Program-made: the position numbers and the translations under genes
Notes under the pieces: generated by a model
What the model was told of the DNA's origin: nothing
The model's input: the letters and a program-made list of their open reading frames with translations, nothing else
Databases searched by the model: none
Shown: positions 1 to 6,549 of the stretch, one piece after another
Position numbering within the stretch: the first letter of the stretch is position 1
Layout of the letters: each line of letters begins with the position of its first letter
Assembly (NCBI GenBank): GCA_002419285.1
Contig: DIFU01000017.1
Coordinates: 1 to 10,761 of the forward strand
Direction of reading: 5' to 3'
Source of the DNA: Prolixibacteraceae bacterium UBA5740
GTDB taxonomy: Bacteria > Bacteroidota > Bacteroidia > Bacteroidales > Prolixibacteraceae
DNA length: 10,761 nucleotides

Positions 1-691
1 GACCGCCATCCGAGAAGATGCATGCATTGGGCTGCAATTCCCTTACAATCTCAAATACGGTATCCCATTCGTAATAGGTCCTGTTGTCAATTTTCCGTTC
101 TTCATTGGCTCCGCCATACCAGCCGGTTCCGCCATTGGCCCCGTCGAACCACACTTCGAAGATGTCGCCGTAGTTGGTCAGCAGTTCCCTCAGCTGGTTC
201 CTGAAATAATCGAGGTACTCGGGCTTGCCATAATCGGCATGGTTCCGGTCCCACGGCGAAAGATAGACCCCGAATTTCAGGCCGTACTCACGGCATGCTT
301 CGGAAAGCTCTTTCAAAACGTCGCCCTGTCCGTCTTTCCAGGGTGAATTCTTCACCGAGTGTTCGGTGTATGCCGAAGGCCACAGGCAAAAGCCGTCGTG
401 GTGTTTCGCGGTAATGATGATTCCCTTCATTCCGGCCTCGCTGGCCACCCTGGCCCATTGGCGGGCATCCAGTTCCGCCGGATTGAAGGTTTCAGGTTTT
501 TCGTCACCCATGCCCCATTCCATATTGGTGAAGGTATTCATGTTGAAGTGAAGAAAGGCATAAAATTCCATCTCATGCCATGCCAGCTGGCGTTCTGAAG
601 GAAGTGGACCATGCGGTTCGGGAGGGGGAGCCTGGGTACACGAATTGAAGAGTACCAGGAATACAGCCAGCAAGAATGGAACAATCTTCAT
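1..691 (-). CDS. GH29 alpha-L-fucosidase lipoprotein, N-terminal 230 residues (cut by left edge)
   Basis: Probable exo-acting alpha-L-fucosidase that removes terminal fucose from glycans or oligosaccharides. The frame opens at the ATG at 691-689 and stays open to the window edge. Residues 1-18 form a short lipoprotein signal (basic start, hydrophobic stretch, Cys18 after FNS, a relaxed lipobox), suggesting membrane anchoring outside the cytoplasm. GH29 landmarks seen are FLHFNMNTFT (46-55), TAKHHDGFCLWPS (94-106), GVYLSPWDRN (141-150) and VWFDGANG (180-187). Asp183 in the last motif is the expected nucleophile. The motif wording resembles the subfamily B type (alpha-1,3/1,4 activity), but this is inference because the acid/base region lies outside the window. 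The gene follows the xylan operon terminator and has its own promoter at 720-750, so it is probably an independent unit. Fucosidase activity is confident; the substrate is not known. Confidence 0.9.
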   Translation of the reverse strand, partial: MKIVPFLLAVFLVLFNSCTQAPPPEPHGPLPSERQLAWHEMEFYAFLHFNMNTFTNMEWGMGDEKPETFNPAELDARQWARVASEAGMKGIIITAKHHDGFCLWPSAYTEHSVKNSPWKDGQGDVLKELSEACREYGLKFGVYLSPWDRNHADYGKPEYLDYFRNQLRELLTNYGDIFEVWFDGANGGTGWYGGANEERKIDNRTYYEWDTVFEIVRELQPNACIFSDGG

Positions 692-719
692 GAAAATGGA
701 ATTTATGTTTTTGAATATC

Positions 720-750
720 CAAAACTAATCAATCCCGCCTTCATCACAAA
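720..750 (-). promoter_or_regulatory. Bacteroidota-type promoter of the GH29 gene
   Basis: On the minus strand a TTTG (-33 element, 750-747) is followed by 19 nt and then TAGTTTTG (-7 element, 727-720). This fits the Bacteroidota housekeeping consensus TTTG-N19-21-TAnnTTTG exactly. Transcription would start near 713, leaving a leader of about 22 nt before the ATG at 691. It lies downstream of the preceding operon's terminator, as expected for an independent unit. Confidence 0.65.
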
Positions 751-783
751 CCATGGGTTCCGATTAACGGATGAAAATAACCT

Positions 784-825
784 AAAAAAAAGTTTCACGG
801 GATGAATATCCTTCCCGTGAAACTT
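784..825 (-). terminator. Rho-independent terminator of the xylan operon
   Basis: A perfect 12-bp inverted repeat (790-801 and 814-825, AAGTTTCACGGG and its complement) encloses a 12-nt loop. Read on the minus strand the stem is followed by a run of T residues (791-784). On the plus strand the hairpin has no T run after it, so it acts on leftward transcripts. It begins about 66 nt after the GH43 stop codon and before the GH29 promoter, separating the two units. Confidence 0.85.
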
Positions 826-891
826 CCAAGCGGTTGTTTGGGATGAACGCCGGAAAACGCTGCCACGAACAACCCGTATTTTATGCAGGAC

Positions 892-1863
892 TCAGGAGCC
901 TGTACCCTGCAGGGTCTTTATGGAGCCATCTTCGTTGTACTCCAGCTCAACCACCTTGATGCTTCTCAGCCAGGTTCTTCCGCCCGAGGGAACACTGTCG
1001 TGGTGGAACAGATACCATTTTCCCTGAAACTCGCAGATCGAATGGTGGGTAGTCCAGCCAACCACCGGGGTCAGTATCACCCCCTGGTAGGTGAACGGGC
1101 CATAAGGATTGTCGCCAACGGCATAGCACAGCAAATGGGTATTGCCGGTCGAGTACGAGAAATAGTACTTGCCATTGTATTTATGCATCCACGGGCCTTC
1201 GAAATACCTTCGTTCGTGGTCGCCGGCCTTGAGTGGCTCCCCATTTTTATCGAGTATCAGCACATCACGGGGCTCTTCGGCAAACTCCAGCATATCGTCA
1301 CTCAACCGGGCCACCCTGGCACACAGGGCGGGTTCATCATCGGCCGGTTCGTGGCCACATTCAATGGCCTTGTTGTTCCGGTAGCGCTGAAGCTGTCCGC
1401 CCCAGAGTCCGCCAAAATACATGAAATAAGCTCCGTTGCCGTCATCCAGCACGGCCGGGTCGATGCTGAAGCTGCCTTTGACCGGATTGGCCTCCGGCAC
1501 AAAAGGCCCTTCGGGCTTATCGCTGACCGCCACGCCAATCCTGAAAATGTCGTTTTTGTCCTTCAACGGGAAATAGAGATAGTATTTCCCGTCCCTGTAA
1601 GCGGCATCCGGTGCCCACAGCTGCCTTCCGGCCCAGGGGATGTCCTTTTTGTCGAGGGCAATGCCATGGTCGGTCACGGGGCCGTCAACCGACTCCATGG
1701 AGAAGACATGGTAATCGCGCATGTCGAAATGGTCGCCCAGGTCGTTCTCGGGAATGCCGGCATCGACATCGTGCGAAGGGTAAATATAGATTTTGCCGTT
1801 AAACACATGTGCCGATGGATCGGCCGTAAACATATGATCCACTAAATATCTGGGTTTCTTCAT
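892..1863 (-). CDS. xynB: GH43 beta-xylosidase / alpha-L-arabinofuranosidase, cytoplasmic
   Basis: A 323-residue single-domain five-bladed beta-propeller glycosidase that probably hydrolyses imported xylo-oligosaccharides to xylose, with possible arabinofuranosidase side activity. The expected catalytic residues are visible: Asp15 in FTADPSAH (general base), Asp135 in SIDPAVLDDG (pKa modulator) and Glu222 in YFEGPW (general acid). LWAPDAAYRDGKYYLYFP (83-100) is a typical GH43 substrate-cleft segment. There is no signal peptide, so the enzyme should act in the cytoplasm after uptake by the upstream symporter. It starts 24 nt after the xylanase stop and is the last gene before the terminator. 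Size, lack of leader and neighbours match XynB of Prevotella xyn clusters, which is the reason for the symbol. GH43 membership is sure; exact specificity cannot be read from sequence. Confidence 0.92.
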   Translation of the reverse strand: MKKPRYLVDHMFTADPSAHVFNGKIYIYPSHDVDAGIPENDLGDHFDMRDYHVFSMESVDGPVTDHGIALDKKDIPWAGRQLWAPDAAYRDGKYYLYFPLKDKNDIFRIGVAVSDKPEGPFVPEANPVKGSFSIDPAVLDDGNGAYFMYFGGLWGGQLQRYRNNKAIECGHEPADDEPALCARVARLSDDMLEFAEEPRDVLILDKNGEPLKAGDHERRYFEGPWMHKYNGKYYFSYSTGNTHLLCYAVGDNPYGPFTYQGVILTPVVGWTTHHSICEFQGKWYLFHHDSVPSGGRTWLRSIKVVELEYNEDGSIKTLQGTGS

Positions 1864-1887
1864 GACAGGTCTGTTTATGGATGGGTT

Positions 1888-3024
1888 CTATTTCATCTTT
1901 GACGCTGCCTCGATGATGGCACCGACGACAGGCTTGGGTTGGTAGTTACGGTCAAATAACAGCGGATAATCGGTCCTTCCGCGCACCGGCCAGTTGTTCT
2001 TCCACGAATGGTTGTCGGTAACGCCCCACAGCGTAACCCGGGTAATCTTGTCGCTGTGTTTCAGGAACAGGTCGAAGAATGCTTCCATGCGGTCGTTCCA
2101 TGCCGTGGCAACCGAGTCGGGCAGTCCGGCGACATAGGGATTCATGGCTGCCTGGTATTCGGCCTGGTCGCCCACATTGGCACCCCGGTTTTGTCCGGGC
2201 ATTGGCAATACCGTTTGGTCGAGTTCGGTGATCATGAGCTTTGCGCCGGTTTCGCCAAAAGCGACCAGTGTCTTTTCATACTCTTCCACCGAGGGATAAT
2301 TCATCAGGAAATGGCCCTGCAGCCCGATCCCGTCAATGCGGACACCCCGGCTCTTCAGGCCGTTCACCATCCTGACCACCGCGTCACGGCGGCCGGCATC
2401 GGCCATGGAGTAATCGTTGTAGTACAGTTCGGCATCCGGGTCGGCCTCGTGGGCAAACTGAAATGCCAGGTCGATGTAATCCTCGCCAATGATCTCGTAA
2501 AATTTGGTCTTTCTCCACGAGCCGTCATTCTCGATGGCCTCGTTCACCACGTCCCAGCCATGCACACGCCCTTTATAGCGGCCCACCACTGTGTGTATAT
2601 GGGTTTTCATCCGTTCAACCAGGACTTCCCTGGTGACGTCGTTGCCCACGCTGTCGGTAAAGAACCAGCGCGGGGCCTGTGAATGCCATACGAGGGTATG
2701 CCCCACGATGTGCATGCCCAGCTTTTCGCCCAGCTCCACAAACCGGTCGGCATCCTCAAAACGGAACTCGCCTTCGCGTGGCTGTATCATGCCGCTTTTC
2801 ATGCAGTTCTCGGCAGTGATGGTATTAAAATGTTTCAGCACGATGGCCATGCTGGCCGAGTCCTTCCCGGCCACCTGGGCGGTATTCAGGGCTGCGCCGA
2901 TATAAAACCTGCCGTCAAGGGCATCCTTCAGGGCCTTGTCGTTGCCGGCACCTGTACAGGCGCTGATCATCAGCGATGAACCAGCCAGCACCAGCAGAAT
3001 CATGATCATGGATTTTCTTTTCAT
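1888..3024 (-). CDS. xynA: GH10 endo-1,4-beta-xylanase, lipoprotein
   Basis: A 378-residue enzyme expected to cleave internal beta-1,4 bonds of xylan to give xylo-oligosaccharides. Residues 1-23 are a lipoprotein signal with lipobox ISAC (Cys23 lipidated), so it is membrane-anchored on the outside or in the periplasm. The rest is one GH10 (beta/alpha)8 barrel: NTITAEN (67-73), GHTLVWHSQAPRW (108-120), WDVVNEAI (157-164) with acid/base Glu162, QGHF (236-239), ITELD (265-269) with nucleophile Glu267, and TLWGVTDNHSW (331-341). No carbohydrate-binding module is attached, and the length is normal for a catalytic domain plus leader. It lies 52 nt after the symporter stop and 24 nt before the GH43 gene, consistent with one operon. 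The family is unambiguous. Confidence 0.96.
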   Translation of the reverse strand: MKRKSMIMILLVLAGSSLMISACTGAGNDKALKDALDGRFYIGAALNTAQVAGKDSASMAIVLKHFNTITAENCMKSGMIQPREGEFRFEDADRFVELGEKLGMHIVGHTLVWHSQAPRWFFTDSVGNDVTREVLVERMKTHIHTVVGRYKGRVHGWDVVNEAIENDGSWRKTKFYEIIGEDYIDLAFQFAHEADPDAELYYNDYSMADAGRRDAVVRMVNGLKSRGVRIDGIGLQGHFLMNYPSVEEYEKTLVAFGETGAKLMITELDQTVLPMPGQNRGANVGDQAEYQAAMNPYVAGLPDSVATAWNDRMEAFFDLFLKHSDKITRVTLWGVTDNHSWKNNWPVRGRTDYPLLFDRNYQPKPVVGAIIEAASKMK

Positions 3025-3076
3025 ATGACTTTTGTTTTACGGTAATTAATTCAGGGTACCAAATGTTTCCAGCCTG

Positions 3077-4552
3077 TTATCCGGCATTGTTTTCCCTGCG
3101 GTTTAACAGTTCCTGTTCAATGCGCGACTCCATTTTCTTGTTGATCTCATAAAAGAACAGGCAACCTATGGCCACCATAAAGGTAATGGTAGGCAGAACG
3201 CTCACCGAGAGCTGTATTCCGTGTATGGCGCCGTCCGACTGCACGGGCAGCTGCGGGTCGTAACCAAACGAGGCCAGTATCCCGGCCACCAGGGCACCGC
3301 CAATGCTCAAGCCGGCCTTCAGACCGAAGATCATGGCCGAGAAAATGATGGCCGTGGCACGGCGGTTGTTCTTCCATTCCGAATAATCGGCCACATCGGC
3401 AATCATGGCCCACAGCAAGGGCGTGGTGATCCCATAGAAGAAACCGTGAAAGATCTGGAAAATGAACACCAGGGCGATGGCACTGGGCGAGAAGAAATAG
3501 AAAGCCAGCAGGCAGAGTGAAGCCACAAAGAGCGCCGCGCCAAACACGTCCCTTTTGCCAAACCGGTCGGCCAGTTTTTTGGAAAACACGATGCCCAGGA
3601 TACCCGCAATGATACCACCGGCATTAAAAAGGCTGAATGCCGAGGTAGGCGCATCTTCGGGCCACTGGAAGCCAACCAGGCCAATCCCGGTCAGGAAACT
3701 GTTCAGTCCGTCGATAAACCCGATGAACCCCACATTCACCAAAAATGCGGCCAGGTGTTCCTCGCTCAGGTAATTCTCGAAATAATAGACATAGGTCCCC
3801 CCTTTGAGCGACAGGGTGATAAACACGAATATGGTGATGACCAGCATGGCGATCCAGGGCTTGTTGCGGGTCAGGTCTTTCAGGTCGGTACCGACACTCG
3901 ACTTCTGTTCGGGTTTCGGGATAATCCTTTCGCGGGTGGTCAGAAAGGTAATGATGAAGAAGACGATACCCACCACGGCAAAGATGCCCATGGTTTTCTC
4001 GAACCCCACGGTTTTGTCGCCATCGCCCAGTATCAAAACCAGGGGCAGCAGCAACACCTGCACCACAAACTGGGCCACCATGACGGCCACGAAGCGGTAC
4101 GACGAGAGGCTGTTCCTCTCCTTCATGTCGCCCGTGATCACGCCGCTCAGTGCGGAATACGGGAGGTTGTTGGCCGAGTAGATGACCACCAGGAGAATAT
4201 AGGTGATCAGGGCATAAATCACCTTACCGCCGGGACCGAAATCGGGGGTGCTGAAAGCCAGCAGGGCAATCACCCCAAAGGGGACGGCAGTCCAGAGGAT
4301 CCAGGGCCTGAACTTGCCCCAGCGGGTGCTGGTACGGTCGGCAATCACCCCCATCACGGGATTGAAGAAAGCCCCGAGCATACCTCCGGCAAAGATGATG
4401 GCCGAAGCCGATGCAGGCGGGATTTTGTACACATCGGTATAGAAGAAGGCGATGAAGGTCATCAGGGTCTGAAAGATCAGGTTGGCGGAGAGGTCGCCCA
4501 AGCTGTACCCGATCTTTTCAATCACGGAAATTTTCTGGGATATCGGTTTCAT
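3077..4552 (-). CDS. GPH-family (MFS) sugar:cation symporter, probably xylo-oligosaccharide uptake
   Basis: A 491-residue polytopic inner-membrane protein with about 12 hydrophobic segments, of the glycoside-pentoside-hexuronide:cation symporter family (MelB, XynP and YicJ relatives). Family marks are GYSLGD near the start (Asp20), TDVYKI (39-44), NPVMGVIADRTSTRWGKFRPW in the helix 2-3 region (64-84) and NNLPYSAL (128-135). Its place at the head of a GH10-GH43 operon suggests it imports the xylanase products; Prevotella xyn clusters carry a similar symporter beside xynA and xynB. The two aspartates that bind the coupling cation in MelB (D55 and D59) align with Gly60 and Asn64 here, so cation coupling may differ. 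The first gene of the operon; a promoter is expected in 4560-4650 but none matches the consensus well. Family assignment is firm, substrate inferred from context. Confidence 0.9.
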   Translation of the reverse strand: MKPISQKISVIEKIGYSLGDLSANLIFQTLMTFIAFFYTDVYKIPPASASAIIFAGGMLGAFFNPVMGVIADRTSTRWGKFRPWILWTAVPFGVIALLAFSTPDFGPGGKVIYALITYILLVVIYSANNLPYSALSGVITGDMKERNSLSSYRFVAVMVAQFVVQVLLLPLVLILGDGDKTVGFEKTMGIFAVVGIVFFIITFLTTRERIIPKPEQKSSVGTDLKDLTRNKPWIAMLVITIFVFITLSLKGGTYVYYFENYLSEEHLAAFLVNVGFIGFIDGLNSFLTGIGLVGFQWPEDAPTSAFSLFNAGGIIAGILGIVFSKKLADRFGKRDVFGAALFVASLCLLAFYFFSPSAIALVFIFQIFHGFFYGITTPLLWAMIADVADYSEWKNNRRATAIIFSAMIFGLKAGLSIGGALVAGILASFGYDPQLPVQSDGAIHGIQLSVSVLPTITFMVAIGCLFFYEINKKMESRIEQELLNRRENNAG

Positions 4553-4739
4553 ATAGCCTATGTTGGTTTAATTGTATTGTTTCCGGGTGCACCGAAAACT
4601 TTCGCAAGATATAAATAGGCTGTAATATTAACAATATTGAAAGGCCGATTTTATAAATATTTATTCTGCACTGTTCTGTTCTGCCTTTTGCCCACGAAAT
4701 ACACCAATTGACACCAATGGCCTGCGGGGTCCATTGAGA

Positions 4740-4823
4740 GGATGACATCTTTTCCGAATACGAATGCAACGAAAAGATGTTATCCTTTCCGAAAACGAAT
4801 GCAACGAAAAGATGTTATCCTTT
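4740..4823. repeat. 35-bp tandem repeat (about 2.4 copies) with an inverted arm
   Basis: Two adjacent 35-nt units (4741-4775 and 4776-4810) agree at 31 positions, and a third partial copy matches for 13 nt (4811-4823). In addition GGATGACATCTTTTC (4740-4754) is the inverted complement of GAAAAGATGTTATCC, present at 4771-4785 and again at 4806-4820, with one G-T mismatch in 15. Left arm and either right arm could pair as a hairpin with a 16- or 51-nt loop, so two alternative structures are possible. No T run follows on either strand, so it is not an ordinary terminator. It sits at the composition boundary, about 190-270 nt upstream of the symporter start. Confidence 0.75.
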
Positions 4824-4902
4824 TAACGGCTCCATCAGTCGCCCTCTTTTGACAGGACCCGAATCAGTTCCGCCCAGAGGTCTATCATGGAAACAATTGA
4901 CG

Positions 4903-5229
4903 TTAGGAACCAAACCACGGTTTTAGAAATCTCTCACGATTGTCAAAAAGCTTCTCCGATAATAATCTGCCATCCCTGAAACAAAGCATTAAGTCTTGTT
5001 CATATAATGAATCGTAACCCAGGATCCTTTACCTTTGTAATGAAGTATTTTCCCAGATTATGCTGTCATAAAATATGGTTTTCACTTCATTATAACTCCT
5101 GAAATTATAGAATTTTTACATCTTACAGCTTTGCTGTTTTTCGGGTAGATTACAGGCATACCCATACCCCAAACACACCATCAATTCGATAGCGAATGTC
5201 TCTATGGAGTTTTCGGTGATACGGGTCAT
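4903..5229 (-). pseudogene. hsdR: Decayed reading frame starting with an HsdR-like N-terminus
   Basis: From the ATG at 5229-5227 the frame reads MTRITENSIETFAIELM then LGYGYACN. This is the pattern that opens many type I restriction (R) subunits: T-E-x-x-I-E-x-F-A-I-E-L-L followed by L-G-Y-x-Y. After 37 codons there is a TAA (5118-5116). The same frame continues past it with RSYNEV at about codons 44-49, near where HsdR proteins often carry an S-Y-x-x-V segment. It then meets a second TAA (5031-5029) and a third (4905-4903). The last 41-codon stretch is not recognised. An intact HsdR has several hundred to about 1,000 residues with nuclease and helicase motifs, and none of that is present before the xylan operon. 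The position, 88 nt after the preceding gene on the same strand, is where hsdR would be expected. The first 26 codons are fairly convincing; the rest is tentative. Confidence 0.55.
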
Positions 5230-5317
5230 AATTATTTTCGAATTTAGAAATAATAAATATATATTAATTATATTTGTACCATCTCATTAACCATGTGTTA
5301 AAGGAGTTACGAAGTCG

Positions 5318-5824
5318 TCAGGTTTTACCTGGCGATTTCTGCGTTTTAAGCCACTCCTCATATTCCTTTTGTTTCTTGCGTTTCTCATGGTTGTATTCCA
5401 AGACAAAAGCAGTCCATAAGAGCTTATAATCTCTGCGTACATCCAATATAATGATGTAATCGGGTTCTTCATCCAATTCAAGCCAGATGCAAAGACGATT
5501 TGAGCCTTTTCGTATTTGTGGCCAAATCTTCAAATTCCAGGCATCACAAGTCTCAATTACCGGCCTTGCCCACGGGATACGCTCACAACGCCGCAAATCA
5601 GGTTTTCGATTCTGTTCATCATCACCCTTGTGGGTCATATGGTAGAATGTGTAAGCCTTGTTTTGATATATCGGATGCCATTTAAGTCGAAGCTCTTCTC
5701 CCCTGAATTTGGTTTTGTGATTTATAAAATCACCATGAAATACTTCATAGACAGCCTGAATGAAACGTTCATACTTTCCACCGTAATCTTCAAGCAATAT
5801 AACATCGGGTAAAACAATTTCCAT
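5318..5824 (-). CDS. Small uncharacterised protein, possible RNase-type toxin
   Basis: A 168-residue soluble protein if started at the ATG at 5824, giving MEIVLPDVILLEDYGG. In-frame upstream starts exist at 5833 (ATG) and 5839 (TTG), which would overlap the DUF3800 gene by 8-14 nt; the 5824 start leaves 1 nt, so translation is probably coupled. From the 5824 start, a block rich in charged and aromatic residues, YTFYHMTHKGDDEQNRKPDL (58-77), is followed by RRCERIPWARPVIE (78-91). A beta-rich C-terminal half follows, then a highly charged tail (KRKKQKEYEEWLK, 148-160). I do not recognise a named family with certainty. The layout (conserved His and Arg in the middle, beta strands ending in YKLLWTAFVLEY) recalls small barnase/EndoU/colicin/RelE-type RNases of phages and mobile elements. 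That is inference only. It is the last intact gene of the defence cluster. Confidence 0.8.
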   Translation of the reverse strand: MEIVLPDVILLEDYGGKYERFIQAVYEVFHGDFINHKTKFRGEELRLKWHPIYQNKAYTFYHMTHKGDDEQNRKPDLRRCERIPWARPVIETCDAWNLKIWPQIRKGSNRLCIWLELDEEPDYIIILDVRRDYKLLWTAFVLEYNHEKRKKQKEYEEWLKTQKSPGKT

Positions 5825-5825
5825 T

Positions 5826-6539
5826 TCAGCCATTGCCAACAGTTCTTGATTTCCAAATAAAAATGTTCATTTTATCCTCCTTGTACAGGGTCGATTTTAA
5901 TAAACTGTAGCCTGACCTTGACTTGATTTTATCTATAATTTTCAGTTTGGCTTCATTACCTGACAAACCGCGGTGCAGATATGATATTGCTCCTGTAAGC
6001 AAATCGGTTATTTGCAAAAGTTCAACTTCATTCGAATGAACCTGTTGAATTTTGCGAATGATCTGGCTGTGATAATCATATTGGTTGTTTCGTAATACGT
6101 GCTGAAGTTTTAGTACTTTTTCCTGGCTTCGGGTGTCTTTTATGTCAATATATATGTTGTAGGCGCAATCAGGTGAAAGAATAATTTTCAGCAAATCGAA
6201 ATACATCTTGTAATAAAAAGTATCGTGATCCTGATTAAATGCCTCATGGTTCAATGCCTTTTTATTGGGCACGACCAGCGCCCTGAAATGAAGGTGGTCG
6301 TCATCAAAAAAGTAATTGATCAGTTCGATGTAAAAGTCAGTTTTGGCTTTCGACACTTTGTTCCACTTGATTTCAAAATCAGGTTTAAACCCATATTTCG
6401 CCTTAATTTCGCGGATTCTGCCAAAAACTTCCTCTTTGACCGATTTTGAAATCCAGGTAGCGCCAAGCACCATCACATTGCAATCGTCATTCAACAAATG
6501 ACAACTCTCGTCACAATACACATTGTATTCTGTTCTCAT
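5826..6539 (-). CDS. DUF3800 domain protein (RNase H-like fold)
   Basis: A 237-residue cytoplasmic protein of the DUF3800 family, widespread beside restriction-modification and other defence genes and predicted to have an RNase H-like fold; its biochemical activity is not established. Visible acidic positions fit a two-metal active site: Asp10-Glu11 in VYCDES, Glu56 in FEIKW, Asp132 in YIDIKDTR and Asp179 in LQITDLLTGAI. The start at 6539 lies 10 nt after the hsdS stop, and the end abuts the next small gene (1-nt gap or short overlap), so the three are probably co-translated from one mRNA. The length is usual for the family. The putative active-site residues are retained, which argues it is functional rather than a relic. 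Confidence 0.85.
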   Translation of the reverse strand: MRTEYNVYCDESCHLLNDDCNVMVLGATWISKSVKEEVFGRIREIKAKYGFKPDFEIKWNKVSKAKTDFYIELINYFFDDDHLHFRALVVPNKKALNHEAFNQDHDTFYYKMYFDLLKIILSPDCAYNIYIDIKDTRSQEKVLKLQHVLRNNQYDYHSQIIRKIQQVHSNEVELLQITDLLTGAISYLHRGLSGNEAKLKIIDKIKSRSGYSLLKSTLYKEDKMNIFIWKSRTVGNG

Positions 6540-6549
6540 AGTGCCCTTT

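Larger units (their letters stand above)
4553..5317. other. A+T-rich junction between xylan operon and defence cluster, no intact gene
   Basis: About 760 nt with no complete gene that I can support. Contents in order: the untranslated leader region of the symporter (4553-4650, with only a weak TTG-N20-TATCTTGC promoter-like pair at 4634-4604 on the minus strand); a stretch with no recognisable content (4650-4739); the 35-bp repeats with an inverted arm (4740-4823); unassigned sequence (4824-4902); the decayed frame beginning with an HsdR-like amino terminus (4903-5229); and a very A+T-rich spacer (5230-5317). Base composition falls sharply across this stretch, from G+C-rich on the left to A+T-rich on the right. 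Confidence 0.6.

Noticed and set aside
883..1845. Long open frame of 320 codons on the plus strand
   Set aside because: It is antisense to the GH43 gene, whose frame holds all catalytic motifs; the plus-strand product has no recognisable domain. It arises from the G+C-rich composition.
2008..2682. Open frame of 224 codons on the plus strand
   Set aside because: Antisense to the GH10 gene, whose family motifs are all on the minus strand.
3755..4618. Long open frame of 287 codons on the plus strand
   Set aside because: It is antisense to the symporter gene, with low-complexity His/Gly/Gln-rich content typical of a reversed membrane protein gene.
4604..4634. Promoter-like TTG-N20-TATCTTGC upstream of the symporter
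   Set aside because: The spacing is right but the -7 element differs from TAnnTTTG at two of the four fixed TTTG positions, so it is only mentioned in the junction entry.
4518..4769. 83-codon minus-strand frame overlapping the symporter start
   Set aside because: It runs through the 35-bp repeat and into the symporter coding start in another frame, with no recognisable family.
4740..4823. Possible CRISPR array
   Set aside because: The 35-nt units are directly adjacent without unique spacers, and there are only about 2.4 copies and no cas genes.
5269..5276. Plus-strand TATATTTG resembling a Bacteroidota -7 element
   Set aside because: No TTTG lies at the right distance upstream and no plus-strand gene follows; expected by chance in such A+T-rich sequence.
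5316..5334. Small inverted repeat (CGTCAGG/CCTGGCG) at the stop codon of the small gene
   Set aside because: The stem is only 7 bp with a wobble pair and no T run follows on the minus strand, so it is not supported as a terminator.
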